Assembly: GCA_044238875.1 (NCBI GenBank)
Contig: JBIICM010000160.1
Span: 1 to 5,877 of the forward strand
Reading direction: 5' to 3'
Origin: JAIBAI01 sp044238875
Lineage (GTDB): Bacteria > Bacteroidota > Bacteroidia > M30B66
Length of the DNA stretch: 5,877 nt
Both the position numbers and the translations under genes were made by a program. Of this stretch, positions 1 through 5,877 are shown in pieces. The notes below the pieces were generated by a model, which saw only the letters and a program-made list of their open reading frames with translations, did not search any database and was not told the origin of the DNA. How positions within the stretch are numbered: the first letter of the stretch is position 1; the number at the start of each line of letters is the position of its first letter.

Positions 1-1436
1 ACAATGGCTGCCAGGTTCAAAAAACCATCAGTGTAATTACCAAACCATCTCCGAATATACAGATCTCGGCTGTTCCGCAAATTGTATGCATTGGAGCTGA
101 AGCAACACTCACCGCTTCAGGTGCACAGAATTACCAGTGGATTTCAGCTTCGGGGCTGGGTACTGTTAATGGTGCAACGGCAAGGGTTATCCCACAAACG
201 AAAACCACCTATTCTGTTACAGGAGCCGGCTCTAATGGTTGTACTGATACGGCCAGTATAGAGATCAATCCTTTACCGGCACCACCCAAACCAACCCTCG
301 TTAAGGGAAATGATGTGGCTTTCGTAGTCAAATCTCCGGCAAATGTCTCCGGGCATTACCCATACCTTGCTGCAAATCCTGCGGAGGGCTGGAGCATGCC
401 GGCATTCGAAACCATTCAACGAAAAGGAAAGCTCGTTTTTGCGCGTACAACAGGCACAGGTGACACCCTTGCATGCTCAACCCTGTCGAACAGCGCCGCC
501 CTTAATGGACAAATAGCTGTTGTGTACCGCGGTAATTGTGAATTTGGGATAAAGGCTGTTAATGCACAAAATGCCGGCGCCATTGCCTGTATCATCATCA
601 ACAATGAGGATACCGTTGTAAATATGGGAGCGGGCGCTTCCGGAGGCAGTGTTAATATACCTCTTATTATGGTTCGTTCATCAGTGGGTGCCCGCCTTCG
701 CTCTGCCATAGGCTCAGGCAATGCATTTGCCATATTGGGTCAATTTCAGGGCGGTACAGGTATAACCTGCCCGGGACAGGAATTACAACTTGCATTGAAT
801 GCCGGATATAACAGTTATACATGGAGCAGCGGTGGTTCTGCAGGCTTTGAAACCGTTACCCAATCTGGTTGGGTTAAATACACTGTAAGAGACGCCAGTG
901 CTTGTGGCAGAACTGATTCGGTACTTATCTCAGGCAGTGCAGGATTCGGGGTTGGTAACATACTGGGCGCTTCAAATGCAGTGGCTGATGATCAAAAACA
1001 ATACAGCATTACTTCTGTAGCCGGTGCAACGTATCAATGGACAGTTACCGGCGGAACAATTCTCAGTGGACAAGGCACTTCATCGATTTCAGTAAAATGG
1101 GAAATACCCGGAGAGGGACTTGTTAAGGTTCAGGTCGGCAGAGGCAATGATTGTGCTGAAACACGCGAAAAATCCGTTGTTATTTCTGTGAGTGCGTCAA
1201 CTGAAGAAATAAAAAATGGTGTATTCCGCATTTATCCAAATCCCGCTGACCAATTGTTGATTATGGAACGCATGGAAGGAATACCGCCGGTTTACTATGA
1301 AGTTTTTGATGCAACAGGCAGACAAGTGCTTACCGGTATTTGTCAGGTAAAAGCTTTTATTGATGTGAGTACCTTGTCGAAAGGGGTTTATCTGATTAAA
1401 GCGGGCAACTCAGTAAGCAGGTTTATTCACAATTAA
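1..1436 (+). CDS. Secreted modular protein with PA domain, Ig/PKD-like modules and T9SS C-terminal sorting domain (5' partial)
   Basis: The reading frame is open from the left edge (first full codon at base 3) to TAA at 1434-1436, giving 477 visible residues. The true start lies outside the window, and the in-frame GTG at 315 falls inside a continuous domain string, so it is not the start. Domains by visible residue: an Ig-like module at about 14-95 (YSVTGAG, NGCTDTA); a protease-associated (PA) domain at about 112-246 with core YRGNCEF around 175-181, followed by an AQNAGAIACIIINNED stretch; Ig/PKD-like modules at about 252-310 and 322-396 (YQWTVTGG); and a T9SS type A sorting domain at about 404-477 with IYPNP near 410-414 and SKGVYLIK near 459-466. 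By family knowledge, such tails direct export across the outer membrane, usually with tail cleavage and surface attachment or release. The PA module resembles those in T9SS-secreted M36-type metallopeptidases, but no catalytic domain is visible, so an enzyme, adhesin or structural role all remain possible. Confidence 0.92.
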   Translation, partial: NGCQVQKTISVITKPSPNIQISAVPQIVCIGAEATLTASGAQNYQWISASGLGTVNGATARVIPQTKTTYSVTGAGSNGCTDTASIEINPLPAPPKPTLVKGNDVAFVVKSPANVSGHYPYLAANPAEGWSMPAFETIQRKGKLVFARTTGTGDTLACSTLSNSAALNGQIAVVYRGNCEFGIKAVNAQNAGAIACIIINNEDTVVNMGAGASGGSVNIPLIMVRSSVGARLRSAIGSGNAFAILGQFQGGTGITCPGQELQLALNAGYNSYTWSSGGSAGFETVTQSGWVKYTVRDASACGRTDSVLISGSAGFGVGNILGASNAVADDQKQYSITSVAGATYQWTVTGGTILSGQGTSSISVKWEIPGEGLVKVQVGRGNDCAETREKSVVISVSASTEEIKNGVFRIYPNPADQLLIMERMEGIPPVYYEVFDATGRQVLTGICQVKAFIDVSTLSKGVYLIKAGNSVSRFIHN

Positions 1437-1467
1437 AACTTCGGGAAGCAGGATAAGGCAAAAGCCC

Positions 1468-1475
1468 TATCTTTG
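1468..1475 (+). promoter_or_regulatory. Bacteroidota-type -7 promoter element upstream of fbp
   Basis: TATCTTTG matches the Bacteroidota -7 consensus TAnnTTTG exactly. It ends 23 bases before the fbp ATG, which predicts a leader of about 15-20 bases. No convincing -33 TTG or TTTG lies at the usual 19-21 base spacing, so only the -7 half is supported. No purine-rich Shine-Dalgarno sequence precedes the ATG, which is common in this phylum. The site lies in the 62-base gap after the upstream gene and suggests that fbp has its own transcript. Confidence 0.55.
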
Positions 1476-1498
1476 TAAAACCCAAATCATTCGCGCCT

Positions 1499-2548
1499 AT
1501 GTATCGTCCGCGCCGGAACGTTGTTACCCTGGGAGAGTTTATCATCGAACGCCAGGCTGATTTTCCTTATGCGAAAGGTGAACTTTCAAGTCTGCTCAGC
1601 GATCTGAGTATCGCCGCAAAAATCGTGAACCATGAGGTGAATAAAGCCGGACTGGTGAACATCCTTGGCGAGGCCGGAAGTGAAAATGTGCAGGGTGAAT
1701 CGCAGAAAAAGCTTGATGTTTTCGCCAATGAACAGTTCATGGCAGCGCTCGCCTCAGGTAGCGAATGTGCGGCCGTTGCATCAGAAGAGAATGATGATAT
1801 TATTACCTTCGACGGAACCAGCAGCGGTGGAAAGTATGTGGTGGCGATTGACCCCCTCGATGGTTCATCAAATATAGATGTAAATGTTTCGATTGGAACA
1901 ATCTTTTCAATCTACAGGAGAAAAACAAAGAACAGCCCTGCCAGCCTCGAAGATTTTTTGCAGGTTGGATCTGATCAGGTTGCAGCGGGATATATTGTTT
2001 ACGGATCATCTACCATGCTTGTTTACACCACCGGAAACGGCGTTAACGGCTTCACACTGGATCCTTCGATTGGTGAATTCTGCCTTTCACATCCCGACAT
2101 GCGAATTCCGAAAAAAGGAAATATTTATTCGGTAAATCAGGGCAACTTTGTACATTTTCCGGAAGGGGTTAAGCGCTACATCAAAAGCTGTCAGGTTGAT
2201 GACATGGCCAATAAAAAACCATATACCCTCAGGTATATCGGTTCTCTGGTCAGCGATTTTCACCGGAACCTTATCAAAGGTGGCATCTATATTTATCCGC
2301 CTTCATTAAATGCCCCAAGGGGTAAGCTAAGGTTATTGTATGAATGTAACCCCCTTGCTATGATTGCCGAACAAGCCGGCGGAAAGGCAACAGACGGATT
2401 CAATGATATACTTGAACTTCAACCCGCTGAATTGCATGAAAGGGTACCATTGTACATTGGCTCTGAAAAAATGGTGGAAGAATCAATGCTTTACCTGCGC
2501 GAATTTTCAGGTGAGAATGTGACGGCCGACTTTATTACCCAACCCTGA
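1499..2548 (+). CDS. fbp: Fructose-1,6-bisphosphatase, class I
   Basis: This cytoplasmic enzyme removes the 1-phosphate from fructose 1,6-bisphosphate to give fructose 6-phosphate, the committed step of gluconeogenesis. At 349 residues it is complete and slightly longer than the roughly 330-residue enterobacterial enzyme, with extra residues at both ends (about 8 at the N-terminus, about 10 at the C-terminus). It aligns along its whole length with the class I family as I recall it. Metal and catalytic motifs are present: VASEEN (E96/E97), DPLDGSSN (D118, D121) and LLYECNP (E282). SLVSDFHRNLIKGG (249-262) and AEQAGGKA (290-297) are also family signatures. Positions equivalent to the mammalian AMP site are kept: GEL at 27-29, K112-Y113 and R140. 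AMP inhibition is therefore plausible but inferred. The ATG at 1499 is chosen because it follows a -7 promoter element at suitable distance and the conserved LGEFIIE begins at residue 11. The gene converges with ald, with 8 bases between the stops. Confidence 0.97.
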   Translation: MYRPRRNVVTLGEFIIERQADFPYAKGELSSLLSDLSIAAKIVNHEVNKAGLVNILGEAGSENVQGESQKKLDVFANEQFMAALASGSECAAVASEENDDIITFDGTSSGGKYVVAIDPLDGSSNIDVNVSIGTIFSIYRRKTKNSPASLEDFLQVGSDQVAAGYIVYGSSTMLVYTTGNGVNGFTLDPSIGEFCLSHPDMRIPKKGNIYSVNQGNFVHFPEGVKRYIKSCQVDDMANKKPYTLRYIGSLVSDFHRNLIKGGIYIYPPSLNAPRGKLRLLYECNPLAMIAEQAGGKATDGFNDILELQPAELHERVPLYIGSEKMVEESMLYLREFSGENVTADFITQP

Positions 2549-2560
2549 TTGGTACATCAG
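2545..2560. repeat. Short inverted repeat spanning both stop codons at the fbp/ald convergent junction
   Basis: CTGAT (2545-2549) and ATCAG (2556-2560) are perfect inverted arms around a 6-base loop. The fbp TGA lies in the left arm and the ald TGA, on the other strand, in the right arm. The stem is only 5 bp and no T-tract follows on either strand, so this is not a standard intrinsic terminator. It may be chance. Confidence 0.3.
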
Positions 2561-3783
2561 AACTGCGCAGCAGCTATGAGCAGGTCTATATCCTTGTAAG
2601 GGATGTTGTAGGTCTCACCGATGTATTGATGGGTGAGTATGCCATTGTAAATATACACCCCGTTTCTAACGCCTGATGACTCACGGAGGTAATTCTCTAT
2701 ACCGCCGCGTTCGCCCATATCAAGCAGAATGGGCGTAAAAATATTACTCAATGCCATGGAGGCTGTTTGTGAAACCCTTGATGCAATGTTGGGAACGCAA
2801 TAATGAGTAACCCCATATTTCCTGAAAGTTGGATGGGCATGATTGGTTACCTGAGAGGTTTCAAAACAACCACCCTGATCAATACTGATGTCAAGAATTA
2901 CGGAGCCATTTTTCATATTACTCACCATTTCTTCCGTCACTACAATGGGAGTGCGTCCTTCCTTGCTGCGAAGGGCACCAATTACTACATCGGCTTGTTT
3001 CAACGCCTCCTCCAGTTCATTCGGCTGAATGATAGAGGTGAACAGTCGCATGCCCAGGTCATTTTGTAATCTTCTCAGGCGGTAAAGTGAGTTGTCAAAT
3101 ATTTTTACCAGCGCACCCAGGCCTACCGCGGCCCTTGCGGCAAATTCTCCAACTGTACCGGCTCCAATAATTACCACCTCGGTTGGTGGAACCCCGGATA
3201 TTCCGCCAAGCATCATACCCTTACCCTGGTTGGTGGTGCTGAGATATTCTGCTGCGATCAGAATCGATGTATTTCCGGCGATCTCACTCATTGCCCTTAC
3301 AACCGGATAAATACCCGAACGATCCTTAATGAAGTCGAATGCCAGTCCGGTGATCTTCTTTGAAATAAGGTGATTGAAAAAATTCTTTTGCTGAACGGTA
3401 AGCTGTAAAGCAGAAATCAAGGTTTGACGGGGTTGCATCATTTCAATCTCGTCAAAGGTTGGCGGTGCAACCTTTAGAACAAGATTCGACTTGTAAACCT
3501 GCTCAGGCCCATAGGCAATCTGAGCCCCGGCTTCACTGTAATCCTTGTCCTGGTAATTTGAATTAATTCCCGCACCTGTTTCCACAATAACATCATGACC
3601 ATTGCTAACAAGAACGGCAACTGCATCCGGAACAAGCGAAACACGTCGCTCCTGAAATGATGTCTCTTTTGGAATACCAATTTGAAGCTGACTGGTTTTT
3701 CTTCTGATTTCCAGCATTTCCTCCTGGGGCATCATCATGCCACCTTTTGAGAAAGGCGTTTTGGGGTTAATTCTATCCTGCAT
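2557..3783 (-). CDS. ald: Alanine dehydrogenase family protein (AlaDH/PNT fold)
   Basis: The family enzyme catalyses NAD-linked oxidative deamination of L-alanine to pyruvate and ammonia, and the reverse. The protein has 408 residues: an extension at 1-33, an AlaDH/PNT N-terminal domain from about 34 (QIGIPKE), and an NAD-binding Rossmann domain with GAGTVG at 207-212 and Asp230 (KIFDNS), which favours NAD over NADP. Compared with the recalled mycobacterial enzyme, Arg15 is R47, Lys75 is K104 (LKV), the SE-AG stretch is at 166-170 and Asp270 is D302 in DISIDQGGC. The catalytic His96 position is Gln127 (SALQLT). From memory, the N-terminal extension (PQEEMLE) and the Gln also occur in other Bacteroidota homologues, so this is probably a lineage subgroup and not a broken gene. 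The start at 3783 is supported by AAGGA seven bases upstream; Met16-18 are alternatives. It lies 89 bases downstream of tsaE on the same strand. Alanine dehydrogenase activity is the best guess but is not proven. Confidence 0.9.
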   Translation of the reverse strand: MQDRINPKTPFSKGGMMMPQEEMLEIRRKTSQLQIGIPKETSFQERRVSLVPDAVAVLVSNGHDVIVETGAGINSNYQDKDYSEAGAQIAYGPEQVYKSNLVLKVAPPTFDEIEMMQPRQTLISALQLTVQQKNFFNHLISKKITGLAFDFIKDRSGIYPVVRAMSEIAGNTSILIAAEYLSTTNQGKGMMLGGISGVPPTEVVIIGAGTVGEFAARAAVGLGALVKIFDNSLYRLRRLQNDLGMRLFTSIIQPNELEEALKQADVVIGALRSKEGRTPIVVTEEMVSNMKNGSVILDISIDQGGCFETSQVTNHAHPTFRKYGVTHYCVPNIASRVSQTASMALSNIFTPILLDMGERGGIENYLRESSGVRNGVYIYNGILTHQYIGETYNIPYKDIDLLIAAAQF

Positions 3784-3790
3784 GTTCTCG

Positions 3791-3795
3791 TCCTT
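3791..3795 (-). promoter_or_regulatory. Shine-Dalgarno-like site for ald
   Basis: Read on the minus strand, AAGGA sits 7 bases before the ATG at 3783. It favours the upstream start over the internal Met16-18 codons. Strong SD sites are uncommon in Bacteroidota, so this one stands out against the SD-less fbp. Confidence 0.5.
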
Positions 3796-3825
3796 TTTTT
3801 AGGGAAGGTAGTAAAAAAAAGTGGT

Positions 3826-3854
3826 GCAAGATACAACCTGAAAAAATGCGGCAA
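3826..3854 (-). promoter_or_regulatory. Possible weak promoter for ald
   Basis: On the minus strand, TTG (3854-3852) is followed after 18 bases by TATCTTGC (3833-3826), an imperfect match to TAnnTTTG. Spacing is near the Bacteroidota optimum of 19-21. It lies in the 89-base tsaE-ald gap, so ald could be transcribed independently as well as by read-through from porX-tsaE. The match is imperfect and the call is tentative. Confidence 0.33.
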
Positions 3855-3872
3855 CTCGCAAACTCGGGCTTT

Positions 3873-4304
3873 TTATAAACCCTTTTCTCTTTCCATAACA
3901 ATCATACGGCTATCACCTTGCTGCGTTATAATAACACTAACAGCATCAGCAGGTACCAATCCAGAAATTTTAACGGGCCATTCAATCAAACAGTATTGAC
4001 CACTTTCCAGGTATTCTTCAAGGCCTATGTCTATGGCTTCAGTACTATCATTGATACGGTAAAAGTCGAAATGATAAATTTTTTCACCCTTACTGCGTAC
4101 ATATTCATGTAACAAGCCATAGGTTGGACTGCTTACCGGATCAATGACGCCCAACTCTTTGCAAATAGCTTTGATAAAAGTGGTTTTTCCGGCTCCGGGT
4201 TCACCAGAAAAAACAAATACCCTTGCATCTTTGAAAAAATTAACCAGAATTTCGGCTGCTTCGGCAAGTTCTTCAGGGTCTTTACAAGTAAAAGTTATTT
4301 TCAC
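3873..4304 (-). CDS. tsaE: tRNA threonylcarbamoyladenosine biosynthesis ATPase TsaE
   Basis: TsaE is the cytoplasmic P-loop ATPase that works with TsaD and TsaB to place threonylcarbamoyl on A37 of ANN-decoding tRNAs (t6A). The 143-residue length is normal for the family. Motifs in order: Walker A GEPGAGKTT at 34-42, SSPTYGLLHEY at 58-68 (the switch-like SPT motif), YHFDFYRI at 77-84 with acidic D80, DIGLEEYL at 92-99 and LIEWP at 106-110. The P-loop has Pro36 where many TsaE proteins carry Leu or Met (GxLGAGKT); the catalytic GKT is intact. Translation starts at GTG (4304-4302): an in-frame TAA at 4322-4320 lies just upstream, with no ATG between. The gene begins 31 bases after the porX stop on the same strand, so co-transcription is likely. 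No tsaB or tsaD is in the window. Confidence 0.96.
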   Translation of the reverse strand: MKITFTCKDPEELAEAAEILVNFFKDARVFVFSGEPGAGKTTFIKAICKELGVIDPVSSPTYGLLHEYVRSKGEKIYHFDFYRINDSTEAIDIGLEEYLESGQYCLIEWPVKISGLVPADAVSVIITQQGDSRMIVMEREKGL

Positions 4305-4335
4305 AACTAAATCTGATGTTTAAATATATCAGCAT

Positions 4336-5877
4336 TTATTTTGCACCCATCACTATAAAGGGAATCAACATTTCCTCCAATGATATACCTCCGTGCTGAA
4401 AGGTATTTCGGTAATAGTTAACGAAGTAATTGTAATTATTGGGGTAGGCAAAGAATTTTTCTTCCTTGGCAAAAACAAAAGTAGTACTCACATGCTGGCG
4501 CGGAAGGAAAATATCCTGGGGATTTTTAACCTCATACACATCCTTCTTTTCGTAGCTGATATTTTTCCCTTGCTTGTAGCGCAGGTTAGTATTTGTATTT
4601 CTGTCGCCAACCAGTTTACTCGGTTCGGTCACTCTGATTGTTCCATGGTCGGTTGTAATGATCAGTTTGGCACCCCGCTGCGCTATCTGCCTGAGTATAT
4701 CCAACAGGGGAGAATGCTCAAGCCATGAAACGGTAATTGAGCGATACGCCTTCTCATCATCGGCCAGCTCACGTATTACCTCCATCTCAGTGCGGGCATG
4801 CGATAACATATCCACAAAATTGTACACGATAACGTTAAACCTGTTGTTCATCAGGTTGGGAATACTATCGGCCAGTTTTTTACCGGCCAGGTTATTGGTG
4901 ATTTTATGATAGCTTGACCTGACATCCCGCCCCAATCGTTTCAGTTGTTCCTGCATAAAAAACTCTTCATGCAGATTCTTTCCGCCTTCATCTTCATCAT
5001 TCAACCAGTGCTGAGGATACCTTTTCTCAATTTCAGATGGCAGCAAACCGGCGAAAAAGGCATTTCGCGCATATTGGGTTGCAGTGGGGAGAATTGAACA
5101 ATACATATCTTCAGTTTCTAGTCTGAAATACTCCGCAATAACAGGTTGTATAACTTTCCACTGATCATAGCGCAGGTTATCAATTAAAACAAGAAAGGTC
5201 GAGTCATTCTTATCTATCTCAGGTATAACCTTGTTCTTGAAAACGGTATGAGAGAGTAGGGGAGGGTTCGCATCTTTGCCATTCAGCCATTGCTGGTAGT
5301 GATCAATGATGTATTTATTAAACTGATTGTTTGCTTCTGATTTCTGCATACGCAAAATTTCCTCCATACCTTCCTCACGTGACCGACTGAGCTCAAGTTC
5401 CCAGAACACTAATTTCTGGTAGATATCTTTCCATCCTTCAAAATCGAGTCTGTCGCCCAGGCGCATTCCAATGCTTCGGAATTCCTGCTGGTAAGCCGAA
5501 GATGTTTTTTCGCGGATCAGACGTTTGTTTTCGAGGTTCTTTTTTATTGAAAGAAGAATCTGATGCGGATTCACCGGCTTGATCAGGTAATCTGAGATTT
5601 GCGACCCAATGGCATCTTCCATGATATGCTCTTCTTCCGACTTAGTTATCATAACTACCGGAATTTCAGGTTTGAGCTGTTTGATCCGGCTCAAGGTTTC
5701 TAATCCACTCAAGCCGGGCATGTTTTCATCCAGAAAAACAATTTCATACTCTTTTTCGCCTGCCAGCTCGAGCGCATCAGCCCCGCTGTTAGCAGTGTCA
5801 ACCTCGTATCCCTTCTCCTGCAGAAACAATATATGAGGCTTTAATAACTCAATTTCATCATCTGCCCAAAGTATCCT
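4336..5877 (-). CDS. porX: PorX: response regulator fused to PglZ-type (alkaline phosphatase superfamily) domain (5' partial)
   Basis: By family knowledge, PorX is the cytoplasmic regulator of T9SS genes, linked with the sensor kinase PorY, and its second domain is a zinc-dependent phosphodiesterase acting on oligonucleotides. The frame is open to the right edge, giving 513 visible residues; the TTG at 5829 is internal because RILWADDE lies upstream in frame. About four residues appear to be missing, judged by comparison with the phosphoacceptor Asp54 I recall for Porphyromonas gingivalis. Visible numbering: receiver domain about 1-117 with D6-D7, phosphoacceptor D50 (FLDENMP), T78 and K100 (IKP); a helical linker about 118-220; then the PglZ domain to the end. 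Its likely metal and active-site residues are intact: D233 (LIDNLRYD), T267 (TATQYARN), D356/H360 (VDMLSH), D410-H411 (TTDHGT) and H462 (PRQHVS). No DNA-binding domain is evident. The promoter is outside the window; tsaE follows. Confidence 0.94.
   Translation of the reverse strand, partial: RILWADDEIELLKPHILFLQEKGYEVDTANSGADALELAGEKEYEIVFLDENMPGLSGLETLSRIKQLKPEIPVVMITKSEEEHIMEDAIGSQISDYLIKPVNPHQILLSIKKNLENKRLIREKTSSAYQQEFRSIGMRLGDRLDFEGWKDIYQKLVFWELELSRSREEGMEEILRMQKSEANNQFNKYIIDHYQQWLNGKDANPPLLSHTVFKNKVIPEIDKNDSTFLVLIDNLRYDQWKVIQPVIAEYFRLETEDMYCSILPTATQYARNAFFAGLLPSEIEKRYPQHWLNDEDEGGKNLHEEFFMQEQLKRLGRDVRSSYHKITNNLAGKKLADSIPNLMNNRFNVIVYNFVDMLSHARTEMEVIRELADDEKAYRSITVSWLEHSPLLDILRQIAQRGAKLIITTDHGTIRVTEPSKLVGDRNTNTNLRYKQGKNISYEKKDVYEVKNPQDIFLPRQHVSTTFVFAKEEKFFAYPNNYNYFVNYYRNTFQHGGISLEEMLIPFIVMGAK

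Noticed and set aside
315..317. GTG as the start of the secreted protein
   Set aside because: The frame is open to the left edge and encodes a complete Ig-like module upstream, so the GTG is an internal valine codon.
416..733. 105-codon open frame on the minus strand within the secreted-protein gene
   Set aside because: It lies wholly opposite a PA domain with clear family motifs. Its translation is low in complexity with no recognisable domain and no promoter or SD support, so it is a shadow frame.
1437..1460. CTTC/GAAG near the end of the secreted-protein gene as a terminator hairpin
   Set aside because: The loop would be only two bases and there is no T-tract.
1803..2135. Open frames on both strands overlapping fbp (minus 1803-2009, plus 1884-2135)
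   Set aside because: They overlap the conserved FBPase core in other frames and show no protein-like motifs.
3841..3861. Minus-strand hairpin TGCG-AGTTGC-CGCA followed by six T's, considered as an intrinsic terminator after tsaE
   Set aside because: A 4-bp stem is too short to support a terminator call, although the T-run is suggestive.
4321..4328. TATATTTA on the minus strand as a -7 promoter element for tsaE
   Set aside because: The terminal G of TAnnTTTG is missing, no -33 TTG is found at suitable spacing, and the AT-rich gap makes such a match likely by chance.
4313..4332. Inverted repeat CTGAT / ATCAG with a 10-base AT-rich loop in the porX-tsaE gap, considered as a terminator or attenuator
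   Set aside because: The stem is only 5 bp and no T-tract follows on the minus strand. It is weak enough to be chance and is mentioned only because the arm pair recurs at the fbp/ald junction.
4393..4909. Plus-strand open frames opposite porX
   Set aside because: They lie antisense to the conserved PglZ domain. Their apparent hydrophobic runs come from reverse reading of conserved codons.

Overview
The window looks like chromosomal DNA from a member of the Bacteroidota that has a type IX secretion system (T9SS). Three things point there. The protein cut by the left edge ends in a typical T9SS type A sorting domain (IYPNP ... SKGVYLIK). The protein cut by the right edge is PorX, the response regulator/PglZ protein found in T9SS-bearing Bacteroidota. 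The fbp gene is preceded by TATCTTTG, an exact match to the -7 element TAnnTTTG of this phylum, with no Shine-Dalgarno sequence. The order within the phylum cannot be settled by eye. A class I fructose-bisphosphatase argues mildly against a typical gut Bacteroides.

Layout. Bases 1-1436 (+) hold the C-terminal part of a large secreted modular protein: Ig-like domain, protease-associated (PA) domain, two more Ig/PKD-like modules, then the T9SS tail. Bases 1499-2548 (+) hold complete fructose-1,6-bisphosphatase (fbp). It converges on a leftward run of three genes with only 8 bases between the stop codons. In transcription order that run is porX (5877-4336, first few codons missing), tsaE (4304-3873) and an alanine dehydrogenase-family gene, ald (3783-2557). 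The longest gap between genes is 89 bases. No RNA gene, CRISPR array, insertion sequence or large repeat was seen.

How the genes relate. The left-hand protein is a likely T9SS cargo, and PorX is a regulator of T9SS gene expression with a second, zinc-dependent phosphodiesterase-like domain. The two are in separate transcription units. TsaE is the ATPase of tRNA t6A synthesis and probably shares a transcript with porX (31-base gap). Ald has its own SD-like site and a possible weak promoter, so it may be partly independent. Fbp is gluconeogenic housekeeping.

I found no system that I can defend as undescribed. The points most worth a second look are the intact dual-domain PorX and its linkage to tsaE and ald, the Gln at the usual catalytic His position in the alanine dehydrogenase homologue, and the PA module in the T9SS cargo.
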